Shown one piece after another: positions 53,580 to 64,000 of a stretch of 64,000 nt of DNA. The translations under genes and the position numbers were made by a program. The notes beneath the pieces are model-generated. The model worked only from the letters and a program-made list of their open reading frames with translations, was not told the DNA's origin and searched no databases. The DNA is from Siphonodentalium dalli. Its lineage: Eukaryota > Mollusca > Scaphopoda > Gadilida > Siphonodentaliidae. Numbering within the stretch: position 1 is the stretch's first letter; each line of letters starts with the position of its first letter. The stretch is taken from NCBI GenBank assembly GCA_032622095.1, contig CP136063.1, positions 265,167,426-265,231,425 of the forward strand. The letters run 5' to 3'.

Positions 53580-54720
53580 TATAAAGCAATGACACTTGCA
53601 AAATTACGAATAATATCTTACCTTTTGTAAGTTAGTTGGACCTGTGGTTAACAATTTCTATCAGTCACAGTACAGAACCTGCAAATACAGGTAAAAGAGT
53701 AACAATCAGGCCAAAATGAATATACTGTTAATTTCCCCTGACCCCAACAACCCTAAAAACGGTCGCTGACCAAAATATTGGAAGGATTTATGGGTTTCAG
53801 ATCCCTATACTACAAACTGTAGGAGGAATTAATTACACCAATATGATACAAGGTGCATATTCACTAAATATGTAGCACATCTTCAATGTGTCGAGAAAGG
53901 GTCAATAACTCTAAAATAAAAAATATAAAAACATTTCTATGTCAAAACTAGAAAAATGAATTCAATTTAACACGATAAACACTCAAAATACCTGTATCAT
54001 ATTGTGTGTCGCGATACAGGAAATAAAGTAATTTCTGAAGATGGACATGTGTTAAAGAGCAAAACCTGCAATGTTCTCAAAAGATGAAAAATGGCAATCA
54101 CAGGTGTGCAAGTTCACAGACTTGGACAAAGTTCCAGATGCACACACGGCTACGCACATGGATGAGGGTCATTACTATAGTCCTCTGACTGAATGTCGGG
54201 AGACAAAAATAACCACCCTAGCGGCAAAATATGTTATTGACTTCCAACAATTTGTTTTTATTGTCAACCAAGATGATAAACACATGAATAGCATCATCAA
54301 CCATTTAGTCGTAACAAACGAAACAGGGTAGTTGCGTTTACGCATTGAGGGTGTGTTGTTACCATGTTGTAAAAGGCTGAGGACCTATCGTATGACAAGA
54401 ATTGGCATGCCGACATGCATACAAGATACTCTGGTCAACAACAGATCTGGCATTTTTTAAATTCTGCTCACCGTTGGTTACAGCTGAGAACATATGATTC
54501 GGAGACCATCCGAACACAGGTTGACCTCACGGTAGGCTCCTGCGAATATTCGATTACAATTAAAATGAATACCGAATCGAATATATCAGTTTGGTGACCT
54601 GAGGTGACTAGCGAGAAAACCCCATGTTTTGAGTCTGGTATACATGTACAACCATGCATTCCTCGTCAATCCTCGTACATGGTATATAAATAAAAAAATT
54701 CTATACGTATACTGATCTGC
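53580..54720. other. Intergenic; no supported gene
   Basis: A strong donor-like AAAAG|GTAAGATA (minus strand, about 53620) has no open exon beside it. The 86-codon frame at 54071-54331 and the overlapping frames at 54415-54659 show no recognisable domain. Confidence 0.35.
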
Positions 54721-56428
54721 CATTAAGAGAAGAAGAAAATGGAAGCGCGAGTGGTCAATACATTCATATTTTACGCATCGTTTACTGTGTCTTCTATTGT
54801 GTCGATGTGGTTTCCGTGGCTTTCCGTACCTTCCAACAAATGAAATTCAATTAAAATCATGCTTATAAACACATAGACCGAGCCTGTTTTGAGCAGCCAA
54901 TCAGATCGTTTGTTTCATTTTATCTTAGGATAAGCTTAGAGATAGCGGAGCGAATCTGACATAGCACGATTTGCCGACTGAAAAGTCAATTGAAAACTAT
55001 ATTCTTTTACGAATTTTACTGAAAACATATGTATAAATCCTTAAGCAAATGTCACGTAAAAGATATCAAGACTGTTGTGAGTAGATGAGTACAAGTTATT
55101 TTTGTGAAGCTCAATATTAGGTTGGTCCAGTAGAAGTAAATTCGGAACGCGATAATTTGATGCACGCATTGAACTGAATGAATGGACTTAAATCACATTA
55201 AAAATTTAGCTCGATTTAGCTATGTGAGCTCAAATGAGCTATTTACCTGGATATTTCCCTAGTTTTTATGACAAAATGTTATATTTTCGGGAAACACCCT
55301 ACCAAACGTTAACAGGTCTTAACTAAAACATTGTTAATTCAATAATTGCGCCCAGGCTAAGTCGTGGTGAGTCATTGAGTTTTTTTGCTTCTATGAAATA
55401 GCATGTTCAGATCGTTTCGTTTTTCCGCGTTTTGCATCTGTCGAAACGGAAAAACTCCATTTGTATTTTCAATAAAACACGCAACATTGCGAGATAAAAC
55501 GACTTTGATTTACACGGTAAGAAGAAGAATAAACTACATATATATCGATAAAGTTTTGGAACATGTATCAATAACACTTGATAGCAGCTAATAACTGCTT
55601 CACTGTAAATGATTTTGGGCTAATTATTTAACGTAACAGATTAAAATAGGCACTTGCTTTATATGTATGCCAATTTTGTTTTTATTTTCCGGATTTTTAA
55701 GGTTTGTTTTCTTAGGTTTAACTTGCCTAACTTTGTCAATTAAAAAAACAATGAACGAATCGCCTCTCATCATTCATCATCTGTATCAGCAAAGCACAGT
55801 TCAATAATACATTTTGCAAAGGAGTTTCTGATTTTTATACTACATTTCAAGCTCAACTGAACAAAATGAAGTTTGTCATCTGTTGTCATGGGTTGTTGTT
55901 CGTCTGTGCGTGCATCAATGATTGCTGTTGGCATACCCTATATGCCACAAATCTCTCATTTAATTGTCAACAAACTTCATATGGATTCTTGGGGTGATAA
56001 TTTTCCCCGAATTGTATCTTGGATTTCACATTTGATTCATCAGCACACCCTGTACCATGTCCTGCCTTGGTCCTGTGACTCAGACTGTGAATGGGGGGTC
56101 AAACTTTCTGTTTTGTGCTACCGTTGTCGTAGGTGTCAAATCAACATATCAAACATATCATTCTGCAACTATTTCCACTACTGCCTGTAAATGGATGCTC
56201 TTCATAATAGTACATGTATTTGTGTGAATTTAAGAAACTAATTTTAAATTATTCTGTTTACTTTTTCACTTTATATTTAACTTTTTGTGTTGCCAATAAA
56301 CAATGAAGAAAGTGACATTAATGATGATGTACATGTAGCTCAAATTTAAGCGATGCGAGTAGAGTATATTGGTGGGTATTAAAAACCAATGTGAAGAAAT
56401 TTTCCATCAACATCCTTTTTGTTTCTTT
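54721..56428. other. Intergenic; no supported gene
   Basis: A CATTAAAAATTTAGCTCGAT block (55197) recurs as CATTAAAAACGTAGCTCAAT at 61720, marking another dispersed repeat. The 105-codon frame at 55873-56190 has no known motif and begins in TTTGTCATCTGTTGTCATGG, a word style typical of reversed molluscan repeat tails. Confidence 0.35.
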
Positions 56429-58208
56429 TAGTGTTGAAACGATTAGTGGTTTTGGGGAATCGACTAGTCGCCAGAGGGAATCGACTACTAGTCGACTAGT
56501 CGGACCCCTTTCGAAACTTACCGTTTTGTGCTCATATACGTATATAATTTGCCGTTTGTTTTGAGTACCAGTAACCAACTTTGCATTTTCGAATTTAAAG
56601 CAAGACGTGATTTAACACTATTTGCCCTGATTATTTGGCTTAATATCACTGAAGGTTAATAGGTTATTAATATATGATGTTTTATGACAATCAAATTACC
56701 ATACAGTTGATGTATGTATCTAAACTGTGTCCGGACTGTACCGGTTCTTACATACAATCGAACATCGTTGTCTTCGAACTTGCCCAGTGTGCTTGTCACC
56801 GATTGACTTCACAAACGGGCGTACATGAAGAAATGCAAGATATTTTGAGAAACGAACTTCATCTCCGACAGTCAAACAACAGTTACAAAATAAATGTTAT
56901 AACAGCTGTAGTGCGTACAAGCCTTTTATGCTCGCAGATATCATGTAAATATATCGGACACGGAATGTGGTAAAGTTTCCTGTATATTGTATATAATTAT
57001 AGAGTCCGCATATATTAAAAATGGGCCATGCATTGCGTACATAATGTTGTTCCTTGTATTCATTGCAAGGTCACGATATGACATAGCTTAATCACGGACA
57101 GTCATTTTCCCGCCAAAACGCACGTGTTTTCAGTTTGATTTGATCGCGTACATAATTGTCTCTCGTGCATGGTACATTGTAAATATATATACAATATATA
57201 CAATTTTACTCGCGAGTCCCCGAAAACACAATCGATTGTGTCAGTTTCAGAAATAAAACTGCGCAGACGGCGATGTTAATAGTACATTTCAATGCGATGT
57301 CGTAAGTTCTATATTTAGCCCGATTCCAGGAATTTGCGTCATCCAGATTACGTTTCTGGGAACAGCATTGTCACCGCCCAATTCTGCGAAGGGTTTTTAA
57401 GTTTGAGGTGGTACAATACATTGTAATTTTTCACAAACACAGCCCATAAACGACGTGGGATTTCCGAAGTGACTCGCCAGTTTAGTTCGAAATACGCGAC
57501 GCTATTCGATGCGTAGCATGGCCGACCGCGGGTTGGCTTTATATTTATATCTATAATACAATATATCTAGAACGTGGGATCGTATACGCTCACCCATGCG
57601 TCAGTTGATGCATGTGGTGGTTGTAAAAAATATCACACAATTTTACAAATAAACTTTAAAGGTATACTGACATAGTGCTTCAATAAACTATTATATATTG
57701 GACTTGTTATTAAACTTAAAACTTATTAATGTCACCTCGCAACTAACTTGATTGAAGTTGAGTCCTGCACACCTGCAAACACGTTGACCAGTTATCACTC
57801 AAATCAATTCCGTCACGCCGAAATAGACACGGTTGCGATAGGCGCTGATTCTTTGAAGTTGATTATCAAAACCGGCCGTCTCAACTTCAAAGAATAAGCC
57901 GCCACGGCGCCGACAAATACATTGAGTCATTGGGTTTCGCGCTCGTGCATGACGACCAAGTACTGAAAGCAGTTATCGCACCAAAGGGACAACAAAGAAG
58001 GTTTTAACAAACTAATTGTGATTGGGTATTTCGATAGCCTGATTGTTTAAATTGTCCAGTAATTCGGTAACGGCAGCAACGGCACTGCTTTCGCGATGGC
58101 ATAATAATGGTGGTGGGTGTGTTCCGACTAGTCGACTAGCTGATTTCGGAATCGACTAATTTAATAATCGCGTCGATTTCGATTAGTCGATTAATCGTTT
58201 CAACACTA
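56429..58208. mobile_element. hAT-type element, 1780 bp (TCGACTAGTCG subterminal repeats)
   Basis: Exact 8-bp duplication GTTTCTTT at 56421-56428 and 58209-58216. Ends TAGTGTTGAAACGATTAG and AATCGTTTCAACACTA. Subterminal GACTAGTCG words: four near the left end, several near the right. Inside is a small inverted repeat (ATTCTTTGAAGTTGA and TCAACTTCAAAGAAT, 57850-57890). The 99-codon frame at 56674-56973 has no transposase motif. Same family as 38563-39483, twice as long. Confidence 0.93.
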
Positions 58209-58216
58209 GTTTCTTT

Positions 58217-59303
58217 GATATAAATTAATCATCATAACCAAGATAAATAGGACAACCCAACCAGGGACAACCGCCCCAAACTGTCACAACAACCTGCCTC
58301 AGTTATTCTATGTTTTACTTGGTTATATGTAAATACGTGGATAAACATAATACATGTAAATAACTGTGATTATAGAGAACTGTGCTGTAAATGGCAACAA
58401 AGAATCATGAGATTAAAATAAGACTGATGAGGTGATGTCAGGTTGATGTGCTGTGAATTTCTGATAAGATATTCACATGTTTATAAAATTGTGGGTTTCA
58501 TGCAGGTTTGCAACTTCCAAGTCTCCCCTTCATTTAGGGACCATATACTTTTTTTGTCTTGATACTGTACTAATCAGGGATGTGGCTAGAGGGGGTGTCC
58601 ACATTGTGAATTCCAATTGCAGCTCCCTTGAATCAGACTAAACACAAGTTTTCCGAAATTCCATTCAAACCCCCTCCCCAACTGATTATTATGGTTCTTA
58701 TCTTGTGGTTAGTCAGATGGAGAAACAGAAGCATGTTTCTATATACCCGGTATGACAAATTTCATAGATCAGAACCTGAAAATTGGATAAATCCTAACCA
58801 TCTGGTGGTCCGGCTCCAGACATATTCACAGGGCCTAGGAGAGAAATCAGGACATTCTGAATAGACCATTGATTCAGCCCGGTGTGAGAAAAGTTTGAAA
58901 TCTGATCAAGAAAATCCCTAAATCCTAGAATCTGTAGACTGGCCTCAAGCCTTCCTGCAGCGTTGGAAAATTTCAAACCTCATACCCCTGTTACTTTGGA
59001 AATTTTCCAACTGATGACCATTTCAGCCCACAATTTTAACCAAATGTAGGAAAATATTGTGTTCTTAAATTAACAGTTTTTGACTGACCACAAGGGACCA
59101 ACCAGGACACAAGCCCAAAGGTTGGAAAATTTACTACTACATGTACAAAGTAGTACCGATACCTTTACTGGGAAAGTATTAACATGAGACAGGTTCATAA
59201 TAAACTGTGCTTATTTTTATTTCAAATTGATGAAATAACAAATTAAATTCAACATATAAACATATATTGTATTAAAATGGCATGTGTGTACAGTACATTT
59301 ATA
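58217..59303. other. Intergenic; no supported gene
   Basis: Single-copy-looking sequence. Frames at 58628-58864 and 58794-58976 show no recognisable domain. Confidence 0.35.
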
Positions 59304-59650
59304 TACCACTATACTTAAAGTAATTGACCACCAATAACGTGGTGTCACCCCGTTAATATGGCGGTACTATACCGCGGTATCCTCCAATACCACAGTACTG
59401 ATACCGCTTGTTAACGCGAACAAGTATATGTGAGTAAATACCTCCCCTAAAAGAGTTCCATGAAAATCACCGCGGTATTCAACAAAATTAATGCGGTGCC
59501 CGCTAAAAGACCACGGTATAATTATCGCCCAATACCGTAACTCCATGCCATGACCGCCTCGATACCGCTACCGTTTATCAACGGTATCACCGCGGTCATG
59601 ACCGGGGTATCACCCCGTTTTTCTGGTCAATTACTTTGAGAATAGCGGTA
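59304..59650. mobile_element. TA-flanked MITE with CCGCTAT ends, copy 3
   Basis: TA at 59304-59305 and 59649-59650. Left end CCACTATACTTAAAGTAATT (one change), right end AATTACTTTGAGAATAGCGG. Collinear with copy 1 except that the duplicated 40-bp block is present once, so it is slightly shorter. Confidence 0.87.
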
Positions 59651-60080
59651 GCTTATCGCAACACACAGAAGATAAGACAGACCAACAAGTCACAAAAATG
59701 CAGTGTATATTATGCAAATGGCATTATTTTTTAAAACAATATCAATTTCAGAACATTGCTGCTCTCTGCAGATTTGTGTTAATTCTCCCTCGGAGTCCCC
59801 CCCCCCACATGTGTGTAAGTTTGTTAAGTGGTACCATACAATACAGTGTATACAGGCTCCAGATAACCCAGATAAAGTTTTGGGGCAGGTTCGTTCAACT
59901 TAGGATAATCAGGTTAGTTGGCAATGAACCCTGCACATACAGTTTAGTTTTCAGGTGATACAGGCTATGTGATTTCTGGATAACAATTGTTTAGTGGCAG
60001 TTTAATGTCTCTGTTTGCCCAATAATAGATCGATGACAATTATCAAACAATTTGTTGCCTTGAGCATGTCTTTGAATGGA
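59651..60080. other. Intergenic, no gene seen
   Basis: Overlapping open frames at 59698-59958 have no known motif. C-run at about 59801-59807. Confidence 0.35.
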
Positions 60081-60088
60081 CTTGAACA

Positions 60089-61446
60089 TAGTGATGTAAC
60101 GATACGGGGGTTATCGGTAAAAGCCGATAGCCGATATTTTCAGTAGAATTATCGGCCGATCCGATACAGATACCGATAAGACTTGTATATGAACAAAGTT
60201 TGGAAGAAACAGAACAAATTTCAATATCAATTTGTCTTTTCAATTGCAAAGTATTATCGGCAAAGAACTGATAACTTGGTCGCAAAACAGTTTAGTTTAC
60301 GTTCCCCAAAAACCCTGGCAAAACGATTTAATATTTCGTTGCATTCAAAAGATTTCCTCAATATTTGTTTGATTCTGTTACTGTGCCTTACGGAATCAGT
60401 CCATATATAATCCATTTGAGTCAATGACTCAATTTCAATTTGCCAAACTCAATCTTTTTCAGAAGTTGAACTTGCATTTAATAACACCTGCAATGTACCG
60501 CATAAATTGTTGACATTTTCTTTGCCCAATACAGCAGATACAAATCCCGCCCACAGAGCACTCTGATTGGTTGGGATGGTTCCATCAAACAAGTTTAAAT
60601 AGTCACCTCCTCCATCTCCAGTCATTGTATACCAGAACGTCAATCAATTTGAATCAAAAGATCTTTAAACACACGCACTTAACTGTTGTTAACACGTGTT
60701 TCTATACCGGTATATTGAGGAATAGTGGGTCACGACTGCGGCGACTTTAATGCAAACTGGTCAAGTGTGACTCGTCTATTTATAAACACTTATTTTTAGT
60801 TTAGTGTGTCATCTGTCAACACGTGGCCTATTAGTGATTCCAACTCGATGACACCAAATGCATGCAAATAATCATTTGATCTTGCCGCCCGCCTTGGGAA
60901 GATAATAACAACGTGACAACTTACTGTCGCACGGTGGCGTGAAATTAATTTCACACCCCCATGAATAAATCACTAAATGGTACATCAGTCTGATTCGGTC
61001 ATAGGAAGAGTCCATTCTCACGCTAATGTCAGGGGTGTCAGTTATTCGCTTTAAACATGTGCTACTCAGCACTCGCAAGTAATTTAATTGTATACAGTTT
61101 ATGTTTCAACTTTTAATAATTAAGCGCAGGGAACTACGGTACCTTTTGAAATGTTTATTTGGGTCATGAGTGTACCAGCAGTCTCATGTCGATGTTGTCA
61201 TGGCATATCACCGTATTTGATGTAGGGCTGACCCGTGCGTAAAATAGTCGCTATTTGTTTCTGGAAATTCCCGGCATTTATTTAATATTAAAGTAGGAAT
61301 TGGTGTCAGAACGTTCACAAAGGACGCGACATGTATCGGTTGACAATATCGGTCTTAAGACTAAATTTTGCCTATACCGATATCTTGCCGATACCACATA
61401 TATCGGCCCGATCCGATAGCCGATACCGATAATCGGTACATCACTA
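60089..61446. mobile_element. hAT-type element, 1358 bp (CCGATA subterminal repeats)
   Basis: Exact 8-bp duplication CTTGAACA at 60081-60088 and 61447-61454. Ends TAGTGATGTAACGAT and ATCGGTACATCACTA (one mismatch). Dense CCGATA/TATCGG words fill ~100 bp at each end, the expected pattern for transposase binding sites. A minus-strand frame (60449-60643) reads MTGDGGGDYLNLFDGT and looks protein-like; it is not a transposase that I recognise and could be a captured fragment. Confidence 0.93.
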
Positions 61447-61454
61447 CTTGAACA

Positions 61455-62289
61455 TTTTGGCCGAAAAAAAAAATTGACGTAAATTTTTCGAAAATTCAGA
61501 AAAAAATCACGTCACATAATTTTCATTTTTTCTCAATTTGGTTATGGTTTAGGATCAATATACTACCACTTTATATACAAATTTCCCAGATTTTTGCAAT
61601 TTTTTTAAAAAGGTGTGAAGATGCTATATGAAAACGTGAGTGGTACACAATTAATGACCGAAAATTCGAAATGCGGTTCTTTCGTGGTATGGCTGTAATC
61701 AATGGAGGTGTGTAAATCACATTAAAAACGTAGCTCAATCGGGCTACAGTAAACAAACGAGCTACGTAGACCGTTTTTGATGTGTGCCCGACCTGATTAT
61801 TATTATAATATTAAATCAAAATGAAAATGCCCGATTCGCAGCGCCCTAGTACAAATTTGGTATTAGAAAATAGAATTCCACCCTTCCAAACTGCAGCCCC
61901 ATTACAACTGTTTACGTGGCCTTACTTCTCTTCGGTGAAAACCAACTATGCCGGTGCAGTAAACTGAAAATGACAAGCACCTGTTTTTGCAGCAATGGCG
62001 AAGCGGCAAGTCAAAACAAAACAGCCTCGATGTCAAATCGCTGTTACTGGAAGTAACCCAAGTAACTGATCCTGACAGTTTTCGGTGGACGCGGAACGTC
62101 ATCGAAATCAAATTATACAACGTCGTAATATGTAGAAATATGGACACCCTTTATCAAAATTGCGCTTATCGAAACGACTCGCATGGTGGAATAGGGAATT
62201 ATTTTCAAAAATATTAAAACCAACACACGCCATTAATGTTTCATGTTTATAAATATCCATATATAATTTAGATCCACACATGTATCTTA
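61455..62289. other. Intergenic; possible first coding exon near 61994
   Basis: CACCTGTTTTTGCAG|CAATGGCG at 61977-62000 is acceptor-like and followed by a short basic frame (MAKRQVKTKQPRCQIAVTGS). It stops after ~25 codons unless spliced (GGAA|GTAACC). Too short to call a gene. The 61706-61785 block contains the repeat shared with 55197. Confidence 0.25.
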
Positions 62290-63391
62290 GATCTATATAT
62301 TTGCGAATGTCTGTCTGCCTGTCTGTCCGTCTGTCTCTGTGTTCTATATAAGTTCACGGGGTACCATCTAAGTGGCATGGAAGGGGTTGGGGTTTAACAG
62401 GGTAACTTCTTACGATGAAGATAGTGGTGCGGGTTAGAATTTTCAAAAGTGACGATGTTGTTGTCAGGGGGCAAAAAAAGGGGATGGGCAGCAAAACAAA
62501 CAAAAATAAATGTCGCCGATTTCCACAAAACTTCTACATAATCATCTCCATGATATGAGGAATCTAATGGTGAGGTGTAAAGATGTCAAAAGTTCGAGTC
62601 AAGGGTACACGGAAGGAGCGAGAGAGGCATATAAATTGATAATAATATTTTAAGCGCCGATTTCCACCAAATTCATACACATTCTTCTCCATGATACAAT
62701 GAATCTAATCGTTGATTTAAAGACGCCACAATTGGTGCCGTTTGGTTGGGATATGGTGGGCACTAAATTTGATAATAATTTGTTTAGTTGCCAATTACAA
62801 CAAAACTTATACATTATACTAATCTCAAAATTATATCAGGAGTATAATGGTGTGGCTCAAAGCTGTCAAAAGTGGCGTCATTCCAACCAGAGGTGCTCTG
62901 AATGGGAGAGGTGCACCAAAATTGATAGCAACATTTTTAGCGCATATTTCCACCAAATTGATGCACATTCTTCTCCATGATACGAAGAATATAATCGTGC
63001 ACGTGATTTAAAGACAACAAATTTATACCGTTTACAGTGAGAGGGGTTCGGGACTGAATCTGATAAGAATTTACAGAATTACCACCAAACTTATACATGT
63101 ATAGCTAGTCTGGTTGTGTGATAAAAAGCTGTCAAAAGTTCGAATCATGGGTGGATGGAGGGGGAGAGGGACACCGAAATTGATAATACTATTTTCATCA
63201 AATTGATACATATTCTTCTCCTTGGAACGAGGAATCTATAGTCATGTTGTTTAAATATACGCCGATTGTTTTGTCGTTTGGGTAAGAGATGTCGGTCGGG
63301 CAATAAACTTGGTACGAATTTGTTTAGTCGCCAATAATTTCAACAAACAAAGTGGATATAGTCATATTCATAATGAGTCTAATTGTGTGGT
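62290..63391 (+). repeat. Diverged tandem repeat, period ~245-290 bp
   Basis: Starts with a GTCTGTCTGCCTGTCTGTCC microsatellite. The landmark TTTCCACCAAATT..CACATTCTTCTCCATGATAC recurs at about 62660, 62945 and 63187 (decayed). Other landmarks also recur: CAAAAGTTCGA, TTTGTTTAGTCGCCAAT-like words and GATTTAAAGAC. No gene; the frame at 62699-62980 is a by-product. Confidence 0.7.
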
Positions 63392-63782
63392 TTAACCCTT
63401 TACCCAACAAACCGGCCAAAAACGGCCAAATAAAGCTGCAACGGCCTAAATTATCATGGGTCTGTCTCAATAAAACCATACAAATATGGATATCATTGGA
63501 ACCGGCTCATTGACCACATTGTGATGGTTACAGTTATGCCCTGTGCCAATGCATTCTCTTATATATGCGAGTCGACCATAGGTCGCCTCGCATATATAAG
63601 AGAATGCATTGGCCTAAAAAAATCAATTTTTATAATATATTTCTACATTCTTTGACAATTTTATCATTTTTAATATGTGTTAAGCCAATGCATTCTCTTA
63701 TATATGCGAGGCGACCTATGGTCGACTCGCATATATAAGAGAATGCATTGGCACAGGGCCGTTATGTTGGGTAAAGGGTTAA
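63392..63782 (+). mobile_element. piggyBac-like hairpin MITE, copy M
   Basis: TTAA at 63392-63395 and 63779-63782, both ends and both hairpins intact, inserted in the diverged tandem repeat. The left part has private changes (AAAGCTGCAACGGCC, ATCATGGGTCTG). Copy J shares ATTATC..GGGTCTG, so J and M form a subgroup. Confidence 0.92.
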
Positions 63783-64000
63783 AGATGTCGATCAAAAGTG
63801 CATGGCGCCGCTTGGGTCAGGTATTTTCCCTACTTCCTCTATTGGTATCTTCGTTCCGTTTTGATTTGTCAACAGTTACCATTGATACATCGATCGTCTG
63901 TAGTGGGGGGGGGCACAGCAATCTCTCTATATATAAAACGGTAGGATCTGTACATGTACTATGTCTATCCGCCTATTAGGAGTTTTCTCCCAGACCACAC
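63783..64000. other. Window end, no gene seen
   Basis: G-run at 63904-63911; nothing else. Confidence 0.4.

Noticed and set aside
54071-54331. 86-codon frame (FSKDEKWQSQVCKFTDLDK)
   Set aside because: Contains a decayed repeat-tail style (GACAAAGTTCCAGATGCACA) and no domain I can name.
55873-56190. Cysteine-rich 105-codon gene
   Set aside because: Opening sequence looks like a reversed repeat tail; the cysteines have no regular spacing and no homolog is recognised.

Overview
This is eukaryotic, almost certainly molluscan (most likely bivalve) nuclear DNA. It is AT-rich, has no bacterial-style operons, and holds very little protein-coding sequence. The bivalve call rests on two things. First, there are large arrays of a ~160-bp monomer with Helitron-like ends, which resemble the BIV160/pearl/Helentron-associated repeats of clams and oysters as I remember them. 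Second, ACATGTA words and GGGCCATAACTCC-type dispersed repeats are abundant. I cannot name the species.

Coding content is sparse. The one confident host gene is a single coding exon for a heterotrimeric G-protein gamma subunit (minus strand, 31330-31539, C-terminus NPFREKKSCEIL). There is a frameshifted fragment of a non-LTR retrotransposon reverse transcriptase (4901-5578, minus). A 129-codon reading frame of unknown function (12138-12968) is split by a palindromic transposon at a near-perfect 8-bp target duplication. Two exon-like segments on the minus strand near 52785-53081 may belong to a fucosyltransferase-like gene. A small exon pair at 50974-51192 begins like a ubiquitin-type beta-grasp domain. 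Most other open frames are translations of repeats.

The rest is a dense, nested landscape of mainly non-autonomous DNA transposons. Region by region: 1-2760 Helentron-like array; 2.8-11 kb retroelement fragment, four TTAA hairpin elements and minisatellites; 11-15 kb split gene and a foldback element built of 51-bp repeats; 16-21 kb ~150-bp repeat modules and a 2.6-kb foldback element; 21-27 kb nested hairpin, hAT and palindromic elements; 28-29 kb a three-level nest of elements; 31-36 kb G-gamma exon among TA-flanked elements; 37-40 kb a dispersed repeat carrying two insertions; 40-46 kb a 5.8-kb hAT element swollen by a 4.6-kb Helentron-like array; 46-51 kb palindromes and another array; 51-56 kb possible gene territory; 56-61.5 kb two hAT elements; 62-64 kb diverged tandem repeats and a last TTAA element.

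Insertion boundaries can be read directly. All five hAT-type elements have exact 8-bp target duplications (one with a one-base ambiguity at its end), the piggyBac-like hairpin elements have TTAA, and at least five further families have TA. The most unusual signal is one hairpin cassette, present about 25 times, that sits inside two transposon families with different ends and different target sites (TTAA versus TA), apparently with an invertible spacer.
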